Positions 1-10,859 of a stretch of 64,000 nucleotides of DNA are shown piece after piece; within the stretch, counting starts at the first letter, position 1; each line of letters starts with the position of its first letter. Location of the stretch: assembly GCA_947471745.1 (NCBI GenBank), contig CANJKZ010000981.1, forward strand, positions 868,001 to 932,000, written 5' to 3'. This DNA is from Closterium sp. Naga37s-1 (taxonomy: Eukaryota > Streptophyta > Zygnematophyceae > Desmidiales > Closteriaceae). Both the position numbers and the translations under genes were made by a program. The notes under the pieces are model-generated. The model had not been told where the DNA came from and searched no databases. It saw only the letters and a program-made list of their open reading frames with translations.

Positions 1-61
1 TGCGGAAACTCACTCGTGCGTCAGTTGTGCTCACCAACTCTGCTGGAAGCATGGGAACGCA

Positions 62-211
62 CTTGCATCACTCTTGCATCACTCTTGCATCGTTCTTGCA
101 TCACTCTTGCATCACTCTTGCATCACTCTTGCATCACTCTTGCATCGTTCTTGCATCACTCTTGCATCACTCTTGCATCACTCTTGCATCACTCTTGCAT
201 CACTCTTGCAT
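62..211. repeat. 11-bp tandem repeat (TTGCATCACTC)
   Basis: About 13 head-to-tail copies of TTGCATCACTC, some with GTT in place of ACT. A single unit also appears inside the third copy of the downstream repeat (near 567-578), so the two repeats share a history. The frames through it are open only because of the repetition, so I do not call it coding. Confidence 0.9.
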
Positions 212-389
212 TGGCTTACAACTCAACCTGAAACTCGTGCGTCAGTTGTGTTGCATTGTCTGGCAACTGGAAATCCGCGCATCACCTATGCATTGGCTTA
301 CAACTCACCTGAAACTCGGACGCCCTGTTCCTGTCTAAGCCACATCCACTATCCCCTCCTCCTCAGCCCACTGCTCTTCCACCTCACTC

Positions 390-407
390 TTTTGAGTCGA
401 CTCAAAA
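390..407. other. 18-bp perfect palindrome
   Basis: TTTTGAGTCGACTCAAAA is a perfect inverted repeat centred on a SalI-like GTCGAC. The same word recurs at 437-454 and, in near-perfect form, inside the methyltransferase exon array near 22124-22232. Confidence 0.9.
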
Positions 408-436
408 GTCACCTCGTTACCATGGCACACGACATA

Positions 437-454
437 TTTTGAGTCGACTCAAAA
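437..454. other. 18-bp perfect palindrome, second copy
   Basis: This is an exact copy of the palindrome at 390-407, separated from it by 29 bp and lying between two copies of the gene-end repeat. Confidence 0.9.
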
Positions 455-596
455 CTCACCTGAAACTCGGACGCCCTGATGCTGTTTAAGCCACATCCAC
501 CATCCCCTCCTCCTCACCCCACTGCTCTTCCCACTGCTATTCCCACTGCTCTCCCTCACCTGAAACTGTTGCATCACTCGGACGCCCTCTTGCTGT

Positions 597-2558
597 CTAA
601 GCCACATCCACCATCCCCTCCTCCTCACCCCACTGCTCTTCCTCCTCACTCCCAACACTCTCTCCCTCATCGCCCTCCTCATCCTCCTCTCCTGCCATCA
701 GCACCCTACCATCCTCCTCCATCCCCTCCTGCATATCGGCCTCCTCCTCCTCTTCCTCCTCACTCTCTCCCTCCTCCTCCTCTTCTGCCAGAAGCACCCT
801 ACCATCCTCCTCATCCTGCATCTCTGCCTCCTCTTCCTCCTCCTCATCCTCATTCACACCCTCAGAATCTTCAAGCTCGGCCAAAGCACGCCCCTCCTCC
901 ATCTCTCCCTCCTCCTCATCCTGCATCTCTGCCTCCTCCTCTTCCACCTCCTCCTCATCCTCGCCCTCAGAATCGTCGACCTCTGCCAAAGCCCGTCCCT
1001 CCTGCATCTCCCCCTCCTCTCCCTCTTCCTCCTCCTCCTCCTCCTCGCCCTCGCCCTCAGAATCGTCGATCTCGGCCAAAGCCCGCCCCTCATCCTGCAT
1101 CTCTGCCTCTTCCTCCTCCCCATTCAAATCCTCAGAATCGTCGACCTCTGCCAAAGCCCGTCCCTCCAGCATCCCCCCCTCCTCCTCTCCCTCTTCCTCA
1201 TCCTCCTCCCCATCGAAATCCTCAGAATCGTCGATCTCGGCCAAAGCCCTGCCCTCCTCGTCCTCATCCTCATCCTCCTCCTCCTCCTCATTCTCATTCA
1301 CACCCTCAGAATCGTCAAGCTCTGCCAAAGCCCGCCCCTCCATCTCTCCCTCCTCCTCTCCCTCTTCCGCATCCTCCTCCCCATCCAAATCCTCAGAATC
1401 GTCAATCTCGGCCAAAGCACGCCTCTCCTGCATCTCCCCCTCCTCCTCCTCTTCCTCATCGCTGAAATCTTCTTGCTCCTCCTGTACCTCCTCCTCTTCC
1501 TCCTCGGACTCTCCTTGCTCCTGCAGCGCCCTACCCACCTCGATCTCCTCTCCCTCCTGCATATCTCCTCCCTCCTCCTCTGCCTCCTCCTCGGCCTCCA
1601 AAACACCAGCCTCATCGGAATCCTCTTCCTGCTGCAGCGTCCTGCCCACCTCGATCTCCTCACCCTCTGGCATCTCCTCCTCCTCTTCCTCCTCACCATC
1701 CTCGTCCCATTCACCCTCCTCGTCCGCCAGTGCCCTCCCCTCCTGCATCTCCCCCTCCTCCTCTTCCTCCTCTCCCGCCAAAGCACCAACCTCCTCAGAC
1801 TCGCCGTCGTCCCCCATCAGCACCCTGCCCGCATCAACCTCCTCCCCCTCCTCATTCTCTTCCTCCTCCTCTGCCTCTAGATTACCAACCCCCTCGGACT
1901 CTCCTTGCTCCTGAAGCACCCTTCCCTCCTCAATCCCCTCTCCCTGCATCTCCACCTCCCCCTCATCCTCATCCTCATTCTCTCCCTCCACTTCCTCCGC
2001 CAACACCCTCCCCTCCTCAATCCCCTCCCCCGCATCCCCCATCTCCCCCTCTACCGCCTCCGCATCCCCCACCTCTCCTTCTTCCTCCGCCAAAAGCCGG
2101 CCCTCTTCAAACTGCTCTCCGACCTCCGCTTCCCCCTCCCCTTCCGCCACACCGTCTTCCGCCTCTTCCGCAACAGCACTTGCGCGCTCCCACGCGCCCT
2201 CCTCCGCCTCCCCCGACTCTTCTGACGCAAGCACCCTCCCCTCGTCAAGATTCTCTGCCTCTCCGCCTTCCGCCATCTCGTCTCCGCCATCCGCGCTCGC
2301 CTCTTCAAGCACGCGCGGGGACAGCGTCTCCGGGACGCCGTCGACGTTCGCGGCGGAAATCAACGCCCTCCGCGGAGGCGAAACGTCGGCGGAAGCCGCC
2401 GCCGGCACACCCCGCAACCCGTGGCGACTCGGCGTGTCGGCAAACATCAGCGCCCGCCGCGGAAGAGAAGGGAAGGCGGCGCGCGCGGGGTTGACGACGA
2501 GCATGACGAAGAACACGAGGAGGACGAGGCACGGTGCGCGGGGGCTGCGGCGCGCCAT
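597..2558 (-). CDS. Secreted, highly acidic Glu-rich repeat protein (653 aa)
   Basis: I do not recognise a named family. The start at 2558 is chosen over an upstream ATG (2624) because it has an ideal plant Kozak context (GCCATGG) and is followed at once by a signal-peptide pattern: MARRSPRAP, then hydrophobic CLVLLVFFVMLVV, then a small-residue cleavage site near AAFP. After about 110 ordinary residues the protein becomes runs of Glu/Asp punctuated by some 20 recurring blocks such as GRALAEIDDSE, GRVLAEEE and GRALQEQGESE. Low-complexity acidic secreted proteins of this kind are often cell-wall, calcium-binding or mineral-associated, but nothing here proves that. The opposite strand is an open Pro-rich frame but lacks a signal peptide and a good start, so I prefer the minus strand. 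There could be further exons upstream. The 3' end lies in a local tandem duplication. Confidence 0.65.
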   Translation of the reverse strand: MARRSPRAPCLVLLVFFVMLVVNPARAAFPSLPRRALMFADTPSRHGLRGVPAAASADVSPPRRALISAANVDGVPETLSPRVLEEASADGGDEMAEGGEAENLDEGRVLASEESGEAEEGAWERASAVAEEAEDGVAEGEGEAEVGEQFEEGRLLAEEEGEVGDAEAVEGEMGDAGEGIEEGRVLAEEVEGENEDEDEGEVEMQGEGIEEGRVLQEQGESEGVGNLEAEEEEENEEGEEVDAGRVLMGDDGESEEVGALAGEEEEEEGEMQEGRALADEEGEWDEDGEEEEEEEMPEGEEIEVGRTLQQEEDSDEAGVLEAEEEAEEEGGDMQEGEEIEVGRALQEQGESEEEEEEVQEEQEDFSDEEEEEEGEMQERRALAEIDDSEDLDGEEDAEEGEEEGEMEGRALAELDDSEGVNENEEEEEDEDEDEEGRALAEIDDSEDFDGEEDEEEGEEEGGMLEGRALAEVDDSEDLNGEEEEAEMQDEGRALAEIDDSEGEGEEEEEEEEGEEGEMQEGRALAEVDDSEGEDEEEVEEEEAEMQDEEEGEMEEGRALAELEDSEGVNEDEEEEEEAEMQDEEDGRVLLAEEEEEGESEEEEEEEADMQEGMEEDGRVLMAGEEDEEGDEGESVGSEEEEQWGEEEGMVDVA

Positions 2559-4307
2559 GGCTGATGCTGCAAGTATCCTCGTTATTAGACGCCTCGAATA
2601 TGGACTCCGGCAATATGGACTCAAGCTGTGGCTGATGCTGTTGCCCGGGAATCGCTCCTGCTACTCCGGCAGCGTGGATTGCTCCTGGGGCGACTCAAAT
2701 GTACTCCGGACGCTGCGAGATCGGGGGCGGAAAAGTGCCACTTGGAAAGATACTATACCGACGAAATTCTCGTTAAAAGGACGCACGGACGGGCGAATCG
2801 AAAGTTACTAAACCTGCTTCTGAAACTGCGATGCTCGAGCTCGAATGCAACCTCGTATTTATGCTCCTGCCATGCCCTGGGTTCTCTATGACCAAAAATC
2901 ATCGCCAGCGCAACTCACGCGCAACTACTCCCGTTCCTTCCGGACGGCTTCAGGCGCAAATCTCCCGCCGCGGAGTTGCGCCAATGGCGCGCGCGCCAAT
3001 GCCCCCCGGGCGCAATCCCTGCGGCGGAGCTGCGACAATGGGTTCGGCGCAAGGTCTTTTGAGTCGAATCTAGAGTCCCTCGGACAGGTCCAGGCGCAAA
3101 CCCTGCGGAGCTGGCGCAATGATGGGTGATGCGCTTGCCTAGGCTCGTCGCGATGGGCTCATTGGTCGGACTTTTCCGACCTTCCCTCCTACCCCCCAAC
3201 CCCTTTGTTCCCAACGCTGCTTCCCCTCCTCTTGCCCCCCATACCCGATACCACGGATGCACCACAGTAACGAACGCGCTCCGCTCCAACACCGAAGCGC
3301 ACCGCATGATAACTGGTGCGGTGCGGCTGACAAGTGTGGCGATATAATCGTCATGTGCCATGTCCCGTGCTGGGAGATCACCGTGATGTGCGCTTGGCGT
3401 CTCTTCGTGGGGTATTTTCGAGCGGAAATCCGAAGAAATAACGTGGAACGGGACTACGCAATACTGGTAATGCGCGAGAGTGAGGGTTCGCGCTGCAATT
3501 AGTGACGCGATTCGAGAAGCATCAGCTTGCGACGAAATAATGTTGGTTGAAGCTGGCTGGTGCGACATAATGTTGCGAGGACTGCAGCTCTAGTACCGGC
3601 GAGAAGCGCGGAAGGTCTGGAGTCGAAACTACACTGAGAACCAGCCGTGTCGCACAATTGCGGGGCTGTCATGGTTGTCGAGATTATGCTAAGAACTGAC
3701 GGTTAGTTTCGGCAGACCCTACACTCGCCTGCTCTGATAATTGTCAACCATGAATTGCGCGGGAGGAGAGGAGTAGAGGAGAGAGCGACTGGCAACACCG
3801 TTTAGCTCAACATTGGAAGAAATTTCGCTTGCTGTGTTTCGTTGGATACGACTCGTAGGCAGGTCGTTACGTTTCTTCGTGTCGCAGAAGGGAAATATAC
3901 TTTCGCAAAGCAACTGCCAGGGTTCGCAGCCAAATAGCTCCCATCACGACATCCATTCCAAATCGCATCGCGTCGCGTCTCCGGGGACAATTATTGGAGC
4001 TGCGCACATTGCGGTGCCATTCAACTTCTGTTATAATACGAAACTGGCCAAATCGCAACATAATCCGAAGATGGTGTTTTCTGCAATAAAACATACTGTT
4101 AAAGAATCTATGTGACCCTTCTGACAGTAAATTATCATAACTATATATCTAATCCGGTTTCTAGGTGACTGCATATTTATGACGTGTTCTTTCATGGAGA
4201 TTTAAGAAACGGTATAGCTTAATTTACTCCCAGACTCAATATTTCTCCTCATTATCTAAACAAGTTCATCTTTAGCGAAGCCTTGCCAGATAACTCCGAA
4301 GAATTAG
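2559..4307. other. Intergenic stretch without a recognised gene
   Basis: This is the upstream side of the acidic-protein gene. Frames are short and look unlike any family I know. It holds a three-copy degenerate repeat (2936-3125) and otherwise mixed-composition DNA that could carry promoter sequence for the minus-strand gene. I see no RNA gene and no transposon ends. Confidence 0.5.
2936..3125. repeat. Degenerate three-copy repeat (GGCGCAA...GCGGAG)
   Basis: Three related blocks of about 50-70 bp each contain GGCGCAA or GGGCGCAA, then CTGCGG/CCGCGG, then GGAG(T/C)TG, then GCGCCAATG or its equivalent. They are diverged, and their function is unknown. Confidence 0.5.
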
Positions 4308-4312
4308 ACCTC

Positions 4313-4662
4313 TGTAAGGAAAATTCCTTTTCCTTACTTCGCGTCCCTGCTCAGCGCGTACACCACTGTTCCCGCCAACAACACCCAACAGTAATCCGTT
4401 ACCACTCGCAACATTCGCCTTGACACTGTTCCCGCCACTGTTCACGACGCGACCCAACCTCACGGTTCGGTTGGTAACCCGCGCTCCGGACCTCCGCCTC
4501 GTCATTTCGCAGCCACGGCGCCAGGCCCGTCGCGCACCCTATTTTCACGCATTACCGTTACCACTGTAGTTTCGCTATATATTCTTCGCTCATGCCTTCG
4601 CTCATTGTTTTCTTGCTTCGATAGTGCAATTCTCGTTCGTTCACTCAATTGCACTCGTAACG
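4313..4662 (+). repeat. Gypsy 5' LTR
   Basis: About 350 bp starting TGTAAGGAAAATTCC and ending near CACTCGTAACG. The matching copy begins at 16761. It contains a TATA-like CTATATATTC at about 4575-4584, fitting the LTR promoter. The leader that follows has a G-run near 4731. Confidence 0.85.
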
Positions 4663-4842
4663 CTTGGTATTCAAAGCTTACGATCTCTTCTCGGACCACA
4701 CCCACACCTTCGTTTCCCCACTATCTCAATTTGGGGGGGGGGGCGTCTCTCAGCGAAACAAGCACCGTCGCTCGTAGTGCTCTCTCGTAAGCACGCACGG
4801 CCACGACAGAGGCTCTCGCTGGGCTTGCCCGACACCCCCGCC

Positions 4843-6020
4843 ATGGCCGAATTCACTCTCGCGACACTGACGCAGGAGCAACTCGACCGTCTCGTGTGCC
4901 AAATTGAAGTCTCGGCGCTCGAAATTGCGACACTCACGGCGGAATGCGACTCCGCTCGTCAGCAATCCACAGTGAATGCTCCAGCACCACCACACTCACC
5001 TGCAAATGCACCCGCACAATCGGAGGAGCCGATCATCATTTCATCAGGCACACCGACACAAAACGACAGCGTGGGACACCGCTCAGGCGCAGCCAGTGAT
5101 GGCGCCGCTCAATCGATGCCCGGCATGGAGAGGAACAGGGCCGCGCCAAGCCCGCGGGAGCCTCGCGAAGCCCGTCGGCACGTGGAGTTTGCGGCGACAA
5201 GTGGCGACCACGCCATCATGGCACCAATGCCACTCAAGCCGCAGCGCCCGCCCTGCTTCGACCCGAGCCAGCATGGAGGTCTGACGGTTCAATCGAAGGT
5301 CTTCACGATGAACGTCCTTTTCGACGCGAACTACGTCGAGTCAGACGCAACAAAGATCCGATACGCTGTCTCGCTGCTGAGGGGCCCCGCCATGGACTGG
5401 TGGCGAGTCATCGTGACGTCGCCACGCGTCTACGAGCCACCGTTGCAAGAGGAAGGGCCCACGGGCCCAGCCGTCACCTGGAGTTATTCTGCGAAACCGC
5501 CCAGTACAGCACGTGGGACGCGTGGTGCGCAGGGCTTCGGGCGCGCTTCGAGCCGATCGCGGCTTCTATTTCGGCGCGTCAGAGACTGCGTACTTGGCGG
5601 CAGCTCGGATCGGTTCAAGACTACACGAGCGATTTTCTCGCATTATGTGAGCAAGTTGGCTACATGCACGAAGCGGAGCGGGTGGACCGTTACGTCGGAG
5701 GGCTGAAGCCAGACATCTCGCACGAAATCATGCTACGCGGACTCTCGAATTTCAACGAGATCCTCGCGCTCGCCGAGAAAATCGACATTCTGCGCCGTCC
5801 GAGACCGGGGTCCTACTACAGACATCGCCCTCGGGGACCGATCGAGCACGCCACCGTACATGCCATTGCGACAAATGCAGCTGCCGCGCCGTTTAAGGGG
5901 CGCTGCTTTGCTTGCAATAGGCCAGGCCATCGCAAGAGTGAGTGCCCAGAGGAGCTGAGGCGCCGCGGAACAGAGCAGGGGAGGGAGTCTCCAAGGCAGG
6001 GAAACGCCAGCAGTCAGTAG
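4843..6020 (+). pseudogene. Gypsy gag region (fossil)
   Basis: The gag region begins at MAEFTLATLTQEQ with a coiled-coil-like N-terminus. A Retrotrans_gag-like core follows (TWDAWCAGLRARFEP, then SVQDYTSDFLALCEQVGY), then the nucleocapsid zinc knuckle CFACNRPGHRKSEC (CX2CX4HX4C) near 5905-5946. In intact relatives this makes the capsid and RNA-binding protein. It is a broken copy. Confidence 0.8.
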
Positions 6021-6099
6021 GAATCAGGCCAAATACTAACGAGACTGCCTGCTCGCCCAACCCCACCGACACTCACCGAATCACAGTACCGATTCATGC

Positions 6100-6560
6100 C
6101 ATCGATCGGGCTCGGACGAATAAGGAGGGTACAACGACGGATTGCCCAGTACTGATCCACGGGAAAATACAGGGAGCAGCAGTGAAGATTTTTATTGACG
6201 GAGGAGCAAGTCACGGTTTAGCTAATACTGCGACCGCACGGAAACTGCAACTAACACTTAGCCGGTGTTTACCGAAGGCAGATGCACGCTTAGTTGACGG
6301 CACACCGCTTGCCATACGAGAGAAGGTGGAGAGAGTCAAAGTCCGTTGCGGGGGGAATTTCGGGTTAACACAGGAAATGCTCGCGACGACATTGGATGGG
6401 CATGACATTTTACTGGGACATGATTGGCTGCGACGGTATAATCCGCGAATTGACTGGACGACGGGTAGCTGCACTGTGCGAAGTAGCGGTAACTGGGTTG
6501 AGCTACCTCGCAGGCAGTCGCCTGAGTCTTCGACGGTCCATGTCAATGCCATCACAATGA
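6100..6560 (+). pseudogene. Gypsy aspartic protease region (fossil)
   Basis: The retropepsin-like segment is HGKIQGAAVKIFIDGGASHG, followed by a flap-like region and ILLGHDWLRRYNPRIDW. That last signature (LGxDWL) is typical of gypsy proteases just upstream of RT. Confidence 0.8.
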
Positions 6561-6769
6561 AACGGCCGTCGCCGCTGGAGCTGACGTGTACGCAGTGGAC
6601 ATCGCAGCATTAGGAGAAGCAGAGCAGCCGAGCGATTTTCAGAAACTGCTGGCAGCGGTATCGCCCGAACTATATGAACTGTTGAAACGGTATGCGGGGA
6701 TTTTTCCCGATAACTTACTGGAGGGACTGCCACCTCAGCGGGCACACGACCACTGAATATAGTTAGAAC

Positions 6770-8090
6770 CGGGGGCACATCCAACAGTACAGCGACAGTT
6801 CAGACTGACACAACCCGAGCTCGACGAACTGAGGAAGCAGTTAGATTACCTGTTAGAGAAGAAATTCATCCGACCAAGTTCGTCACCTTTCGCCGCACCG
6901 ATATTGTTCACACCGAAAAAAAACAGAGGGTTTTGCATGTGCATCGATTACAGAGCACTGAACAGGGTAACAGTCAAGTCGCGATACCCCATTCCCCGCG
7001 CCGACGAACTGATAGACCAACTGCGAACAGCACGGGTCTTTTCGAAAATAGATTTACGGGGAGGTTACCATCAGATTTGAGTCAAACCATCAGACTGCGC
7101 CAAGACGGCTTTTAGGACTAGGTACGGGTCATTCAAGTACACCGCGATGCCATTCGGGCTGACCAACGCACCGGCGACATTTCAGATGAACATGAACGAG
7201 GCGTTTCGGCCACTTTTAGATAAATGCGTGATAGTTTACCTCGACGACATCCTCGTCTACAGTCGCGATAGGCAACACCACTTAGCAGATCCGGAAGCAG
7301 TATTTAAAGTCTTTGACGAGTACCGGCTACCCACCAAGGGTTCAAAGTGCGAGTTTTTTCATGTCAGGCTAGAGATTTTAGGACACGTTATTTCAGAGGC
7401 TAGGGTTGAAATTGACCCAAAGAAGCTGGACACGGAAAAAGTGTGGCACCCCCCGACGAATATCACGGAGTTGCAGAGTTTTTTGGGATTCGTAAATTAC
7501 GTGCGTCGATTCGTCCCCGACATGACACAGTTAACAGTGCAACTCACAGACTTAATGTGTAAGGGGCTCGCTTTTACGTGGGGGGAGAACGAGCATGCTG
7601 CCTTCTCTCCCCTGAAAAATGTTCTCTGTTCACCGCCCGTCCTGCGCATCGCCGACCCACACCGCCTATTCGAAGTAGTTACAGACGCAAGCGACATCGC
7701 CATCGGAGCCGTACTGCTACAGGATTTCGGCAACGGGTTACAACCCATCGCATACGAGTCCCGCAAACTGCACCCGCCCGAGAAAAATTACCCGATACAC
7801 GACCGCGAAATGCTCGCGATCGTGCACGCGTCCAAAGTGAGGCGCTGTTACTTGACCAGCGCAGACGTGACAGTTTGGACATACCATAAATCACTACAGT
7901 ACCTCCGCGCACAGCCACACCTCAACCCACGACAGATTCGCTGGCTCGATTTCCTCGAGTCCAATTTTCACTACACGGCCACCTACAAAAAGGGGGCATC
8001 GAACATCGCCGACGCACTGACCCGCCCCACTGCCCAGATCCATGCGTTACTACTTGCCCAGACCAGCCCACTACTGTCAGGACTATTTAC
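6770..8090 (+). pseudogene. Gypsy reverse transcriptase-RNase H region (fossil)
   Basis: RT motifs are in order: MPFGLTNAPATFQ, then VYLDDILVYS with the YLDD active-site box at about 7236-7247, then the thumb and SFLGFVNYVRRFVPDM. An RNase H domain follows (VTDASDIAIGAVL and AYESRKLHPPEKNYP). It is a typical Ty3/gypsy polymerase and is broken. Confidence 0.9.
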
Positions 8091-8209
8091 CCATGGGTAC
8101 CAAATGGATCCATTCTTCACAGGAGGAAATTCGCAGCAGTTCGCAACAGCGAAGGGAGTTCATTACGTAAAAGCCGGCACCGACCGCATCTAGGTACCAG
8201 GGTACTCAC

Positions 8210-8899
8210 TACTACGGGAATTACTGTTACAGGAGGCACACGACGGGGTTACCTCAGGCCATTTCGGGGAAGAGAAAACACGGCAGCAACTACAGCGGTA
8301 TTATTATTGGCTCGAAATGTTGACCGACGTACAGCGACACGTGGCATCGTGTCCCACTTGCCAACTCATAAAATCATCACGGAAGCGGCCGGCAGGACAA
8401 TTGCAGTCGATACCATCCCCAGAGCGCGCTTGGCAGCAGGTGACGACGGACTTCGTCACGGAGTTACCGGCCAGAGCAAGTGGGAACAACGCGATCTCGG
8501 TCGTCGTCGATCGGCTGATGAAAATGGCACATTTCGCAGCCTACAAGAAATCGATCACAGCCGAAGAAACCGCCCGCCTCTTCATCTCCACCGTCGTTCG
8601 ATTGCACGGGATACCAGCAGCAATCATCAGCGATCGCGACACAAAATTCACCTGCAATTTCTGGCGGAACCTGTGGCAACAGTTCGGCACGCGACTACAG
8701 TTTAGTTCTTCGTACCACCCCGAGACCAACAGACAGACAGAAAGGACAAACCAGACCATGGAACAACTCGTTCGAGCCACGTGCGACGACCTGACCACCT
8801 GGGAACAGCAGCTGCCACTCATCGAATTCGCATACAACAACTCGCCGTCCGCCACCACCCATCAATCACCGTTTTATCTGAACCACGGACAGGACACCA
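8210..8899 (+). pseudogene. Gypsy integrase region, upstream part (fossil)
   Basis: An HHCC-type zinc region (CPTCQLIK) is followed by the integrase core (TDFVTELP, then IISDRDTKFTCNFW, then SSYHPETNRQTERTNQ) and IEFAYNNSPSATTHQSPF. The region stops where the copia element at 8900 begins and its C-terminal part resumes at 15736. Confidence 0.9.
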
Positions 8900-9032
8900 T
8901 GTCAAACAATATCTGTGCTAGTTGTGTGTAGGCTATAGTGGGGTAGCCCATATGGGGTACAACCCAATATTAGGGTTAGTACTTGTACCCACAATTCATT
9001 CAATGCAATTATTCCTGCTTGCTATCTTGACA
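8900..9032 (+). repeat. Copia A 5' LTR
   Basis: 133 bp, TG...CA termini, carrying the family core GTAGGCTATAGTGGGGTAG. The PBS follows directly. Confidence 0.92.
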
Positions 9033-9119
9033 TGGTTTCAGAGCAGTAGGTCCGTAGGATCGTTTTTTTTCCGGGCCCACCATACTTAGCGACCGACTGC
9101 GGTTACCGCGTTACCCCAC

Positions 9120-9700
9120 TACCCTGCGTCGCGCTGTCCCGCGCACGCCCTGCCCTGCCCCGCGTCGCGCTGCTCTGCGCACGCCCTGCCTTGCCCCGCG
9201 TCGCGCTCCCTAGCGCACGCCCTGCCCTGCCCTGGCTCGCGTCACCCTGCGCCAGCGCCCTGCCCTGCGCCAGCGCCCTGCCCTGCGCCGGCGCCCTTCC
9301 CTGCGCCAGCGCCCTGCCCTGCGCCAGCGCCCTACCCTGCGCCAGCGCCCTGCCCTGCGCCAGCGCCCTGCCCTGCGCCTGCGCCCTGCCCTACGCCCGC
9401 GCTGCTGCCCTGCGCGTCGCGCCCTACGGCAGCCCGCGCGTCGCGCGCTGCTGCCCCGAGCGTCGCGCCCTACGGCAGCCCGCGAGTCGCGCGCTGCTGC
9501 TCCGCGCGTCTCGCTCTGCTGCAGCCCGCGCGTCGCGCCCTGCTGCCCCGCGCGTCGCGCCCTACGGCAGCCAGCGAGTCGCGCACTGCTGCCCCGTGCG
9601 TCGCGCTCTGCTGCACCCCGCGCGTCGCGCCTTGCTGCCCTCCGCGTCGCGCCCTGCTGCAGCACGCGTGTCGCGCCCTGCTGCCCGCGCCGCCCACGCC
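9120..9700 (+). repeat. Copia A leader: GC-rich tandem repeats
   Basis: About 18-bp repeats (CGCCCTGCCCTGCGCCAG and relatives) and later GCGTCGCGCCCTGCTGCC-type units fill the leader between the PBS and the first element domain. Frames are open on both strands only because of the repetition. Confidence 0.85.
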
Positions 9701-10002
9701 GAGCCGAGCCACCCTACCCGAACCGATCCGCCCTGCTGCTCGTGCTACTGCTGCTGCTGGTGGAGGTGCTGCTAGGAGTGCTGGAGGTGATGCAGCCTAG
9801 CTTCACCGAGCCGCTCTGCTGCTCTTACTGCTGCTGCTACTCCCTGTGCTACTGCCTTCACTCCGTACTGCCCTAGAGGTCGCTCTCATCCTAGCTTGCT
9901 CGCCATGACTTCACTCTTTAGTAGCGATGGGAGTGGTGACGGCGGTGGTGGCAGTAGTGGGAGCGGTGGCGGCCGTAGTAGCAGTCACTGTGGCGCTGTC
10001 TG

Positions 10003-10722
10003 GTGCGGAGTTTCTGGCGGTGGCCAGATGCAGCTACGGCGGCGTCCGACTCTTACGTCCAGCTTCGTGAGTGGCTTTACCAGCATGGGACGTCTCCGAG
10101 TCCTGGTCGCTGCCCGTACGTCAATCGCACAGGTCGTCGAGCTGGTCAGACCTGTGGGACACCTGGTCACGCACAATCCCGCTGCTTCGCCAATTTGAGT
10201 GACGCCTGGCACGCAGTGTTTGGCGACGAGGCTGAGATCCCCCACTGGCTTGAGCTGCTTAGGTCGGGCGCTGATGTCTTTGCTTTGGACTATGACGCCA
10301 TCCTTACTGCTATGTATGCTTGGCCTGGTGGTGCTGAGGGTGACTGTTACCTGTGTGTGCAGTCCGACCCCGGTATAGAGGTTGCTGCTCTAGGTGTTAG
10401 TGAGGCTGCTGCCTTAGGTGCTGGCAAGTCTGCTCTCTCAGGTACTGCGCCCGCTGAGGCCTTGCACACCTTCACGCTTGACTCAGGTGCTTCCCGCTGT
10501 TTCTTTCGCGACAGTACCGCACTCACGCCACTCCCTGCACCTGTTGCAGTGTCTCTGGCTGACCCCTCAGGGGGCCCAGTTCTTGCACGGTCCTCCAGTG
10601 TGCTTCCGTGCCCGGCGGTTCCGTCTGGCTCACTGTCAGGTCTTCACCTCCCCTTGTTCTCTACGAACCTGGTGAGCAACGCAGTCCTCCAGGATGCATG
10701 GGTTGATACCTTTACCCCTTGA
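10003..10722 (+). pseudogene. Copia A nucleocapsid-like and protease region (fossil)
   Basis: An expanded zinc-knuckle-like segment (CX13CX4HX4C, beginning CPYVNRTGRR) is followed by DAWHAVFGDEAEIP, DCYLCVQSDPG, and the retropepsin motif FTLDSGASRCFF. It is homologous to the corresponding parts of the three sister elements at 39756, 50110 and 56908. Confidence 0.8.
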
Positions 10723-10859
10723 GGACAGCGTGTGCCGATCTGTGTGGCCGTCACCTGGCCACGTTCACCCGTCGGCTTGGGTCGAGTCTGTACACACTGA
10801 CTACTGCGTCCCCTCAGGTAGCTGCTATTGGTCAGGTGTCTGCGTCAGGTCAGGTAGCC

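Larger units (their letters stand above)
306..650. repeat. Three tandem copies of the acidic-protein gene's 3' end
   Basis: A segment beginning CACCTGAAACTCGGACGCCC and running into the CT-rich coding end occurs at about 306-372, 457-525 and 557-650. The third copy contains the TAG stop (597-599, minus strand) of the acidic repeat protein and its last codons. The other two lie just beyond it and would encode similar C-terminal ends on the minus strand. This is local tandem duplication of a gene end, similar in style to the exon duplications in the methyltransferase gene. Confidence 0.8.

Noticed and set aside
479-1465. Pro-rich plus-strand open frame resembling a wall glycoprotein
   Set aside because: No signal peptide or good start. 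It is the complement of the Glu-rich frame, which has both; CT-rich repeats keep it open.
9191-9775. Ala/Cys/Pro repeat protein frames in the copia A leader
   Set aside because: Both strands are open across a GC-rich tandem repeat between the PBS and the first element domain; no protein signature.
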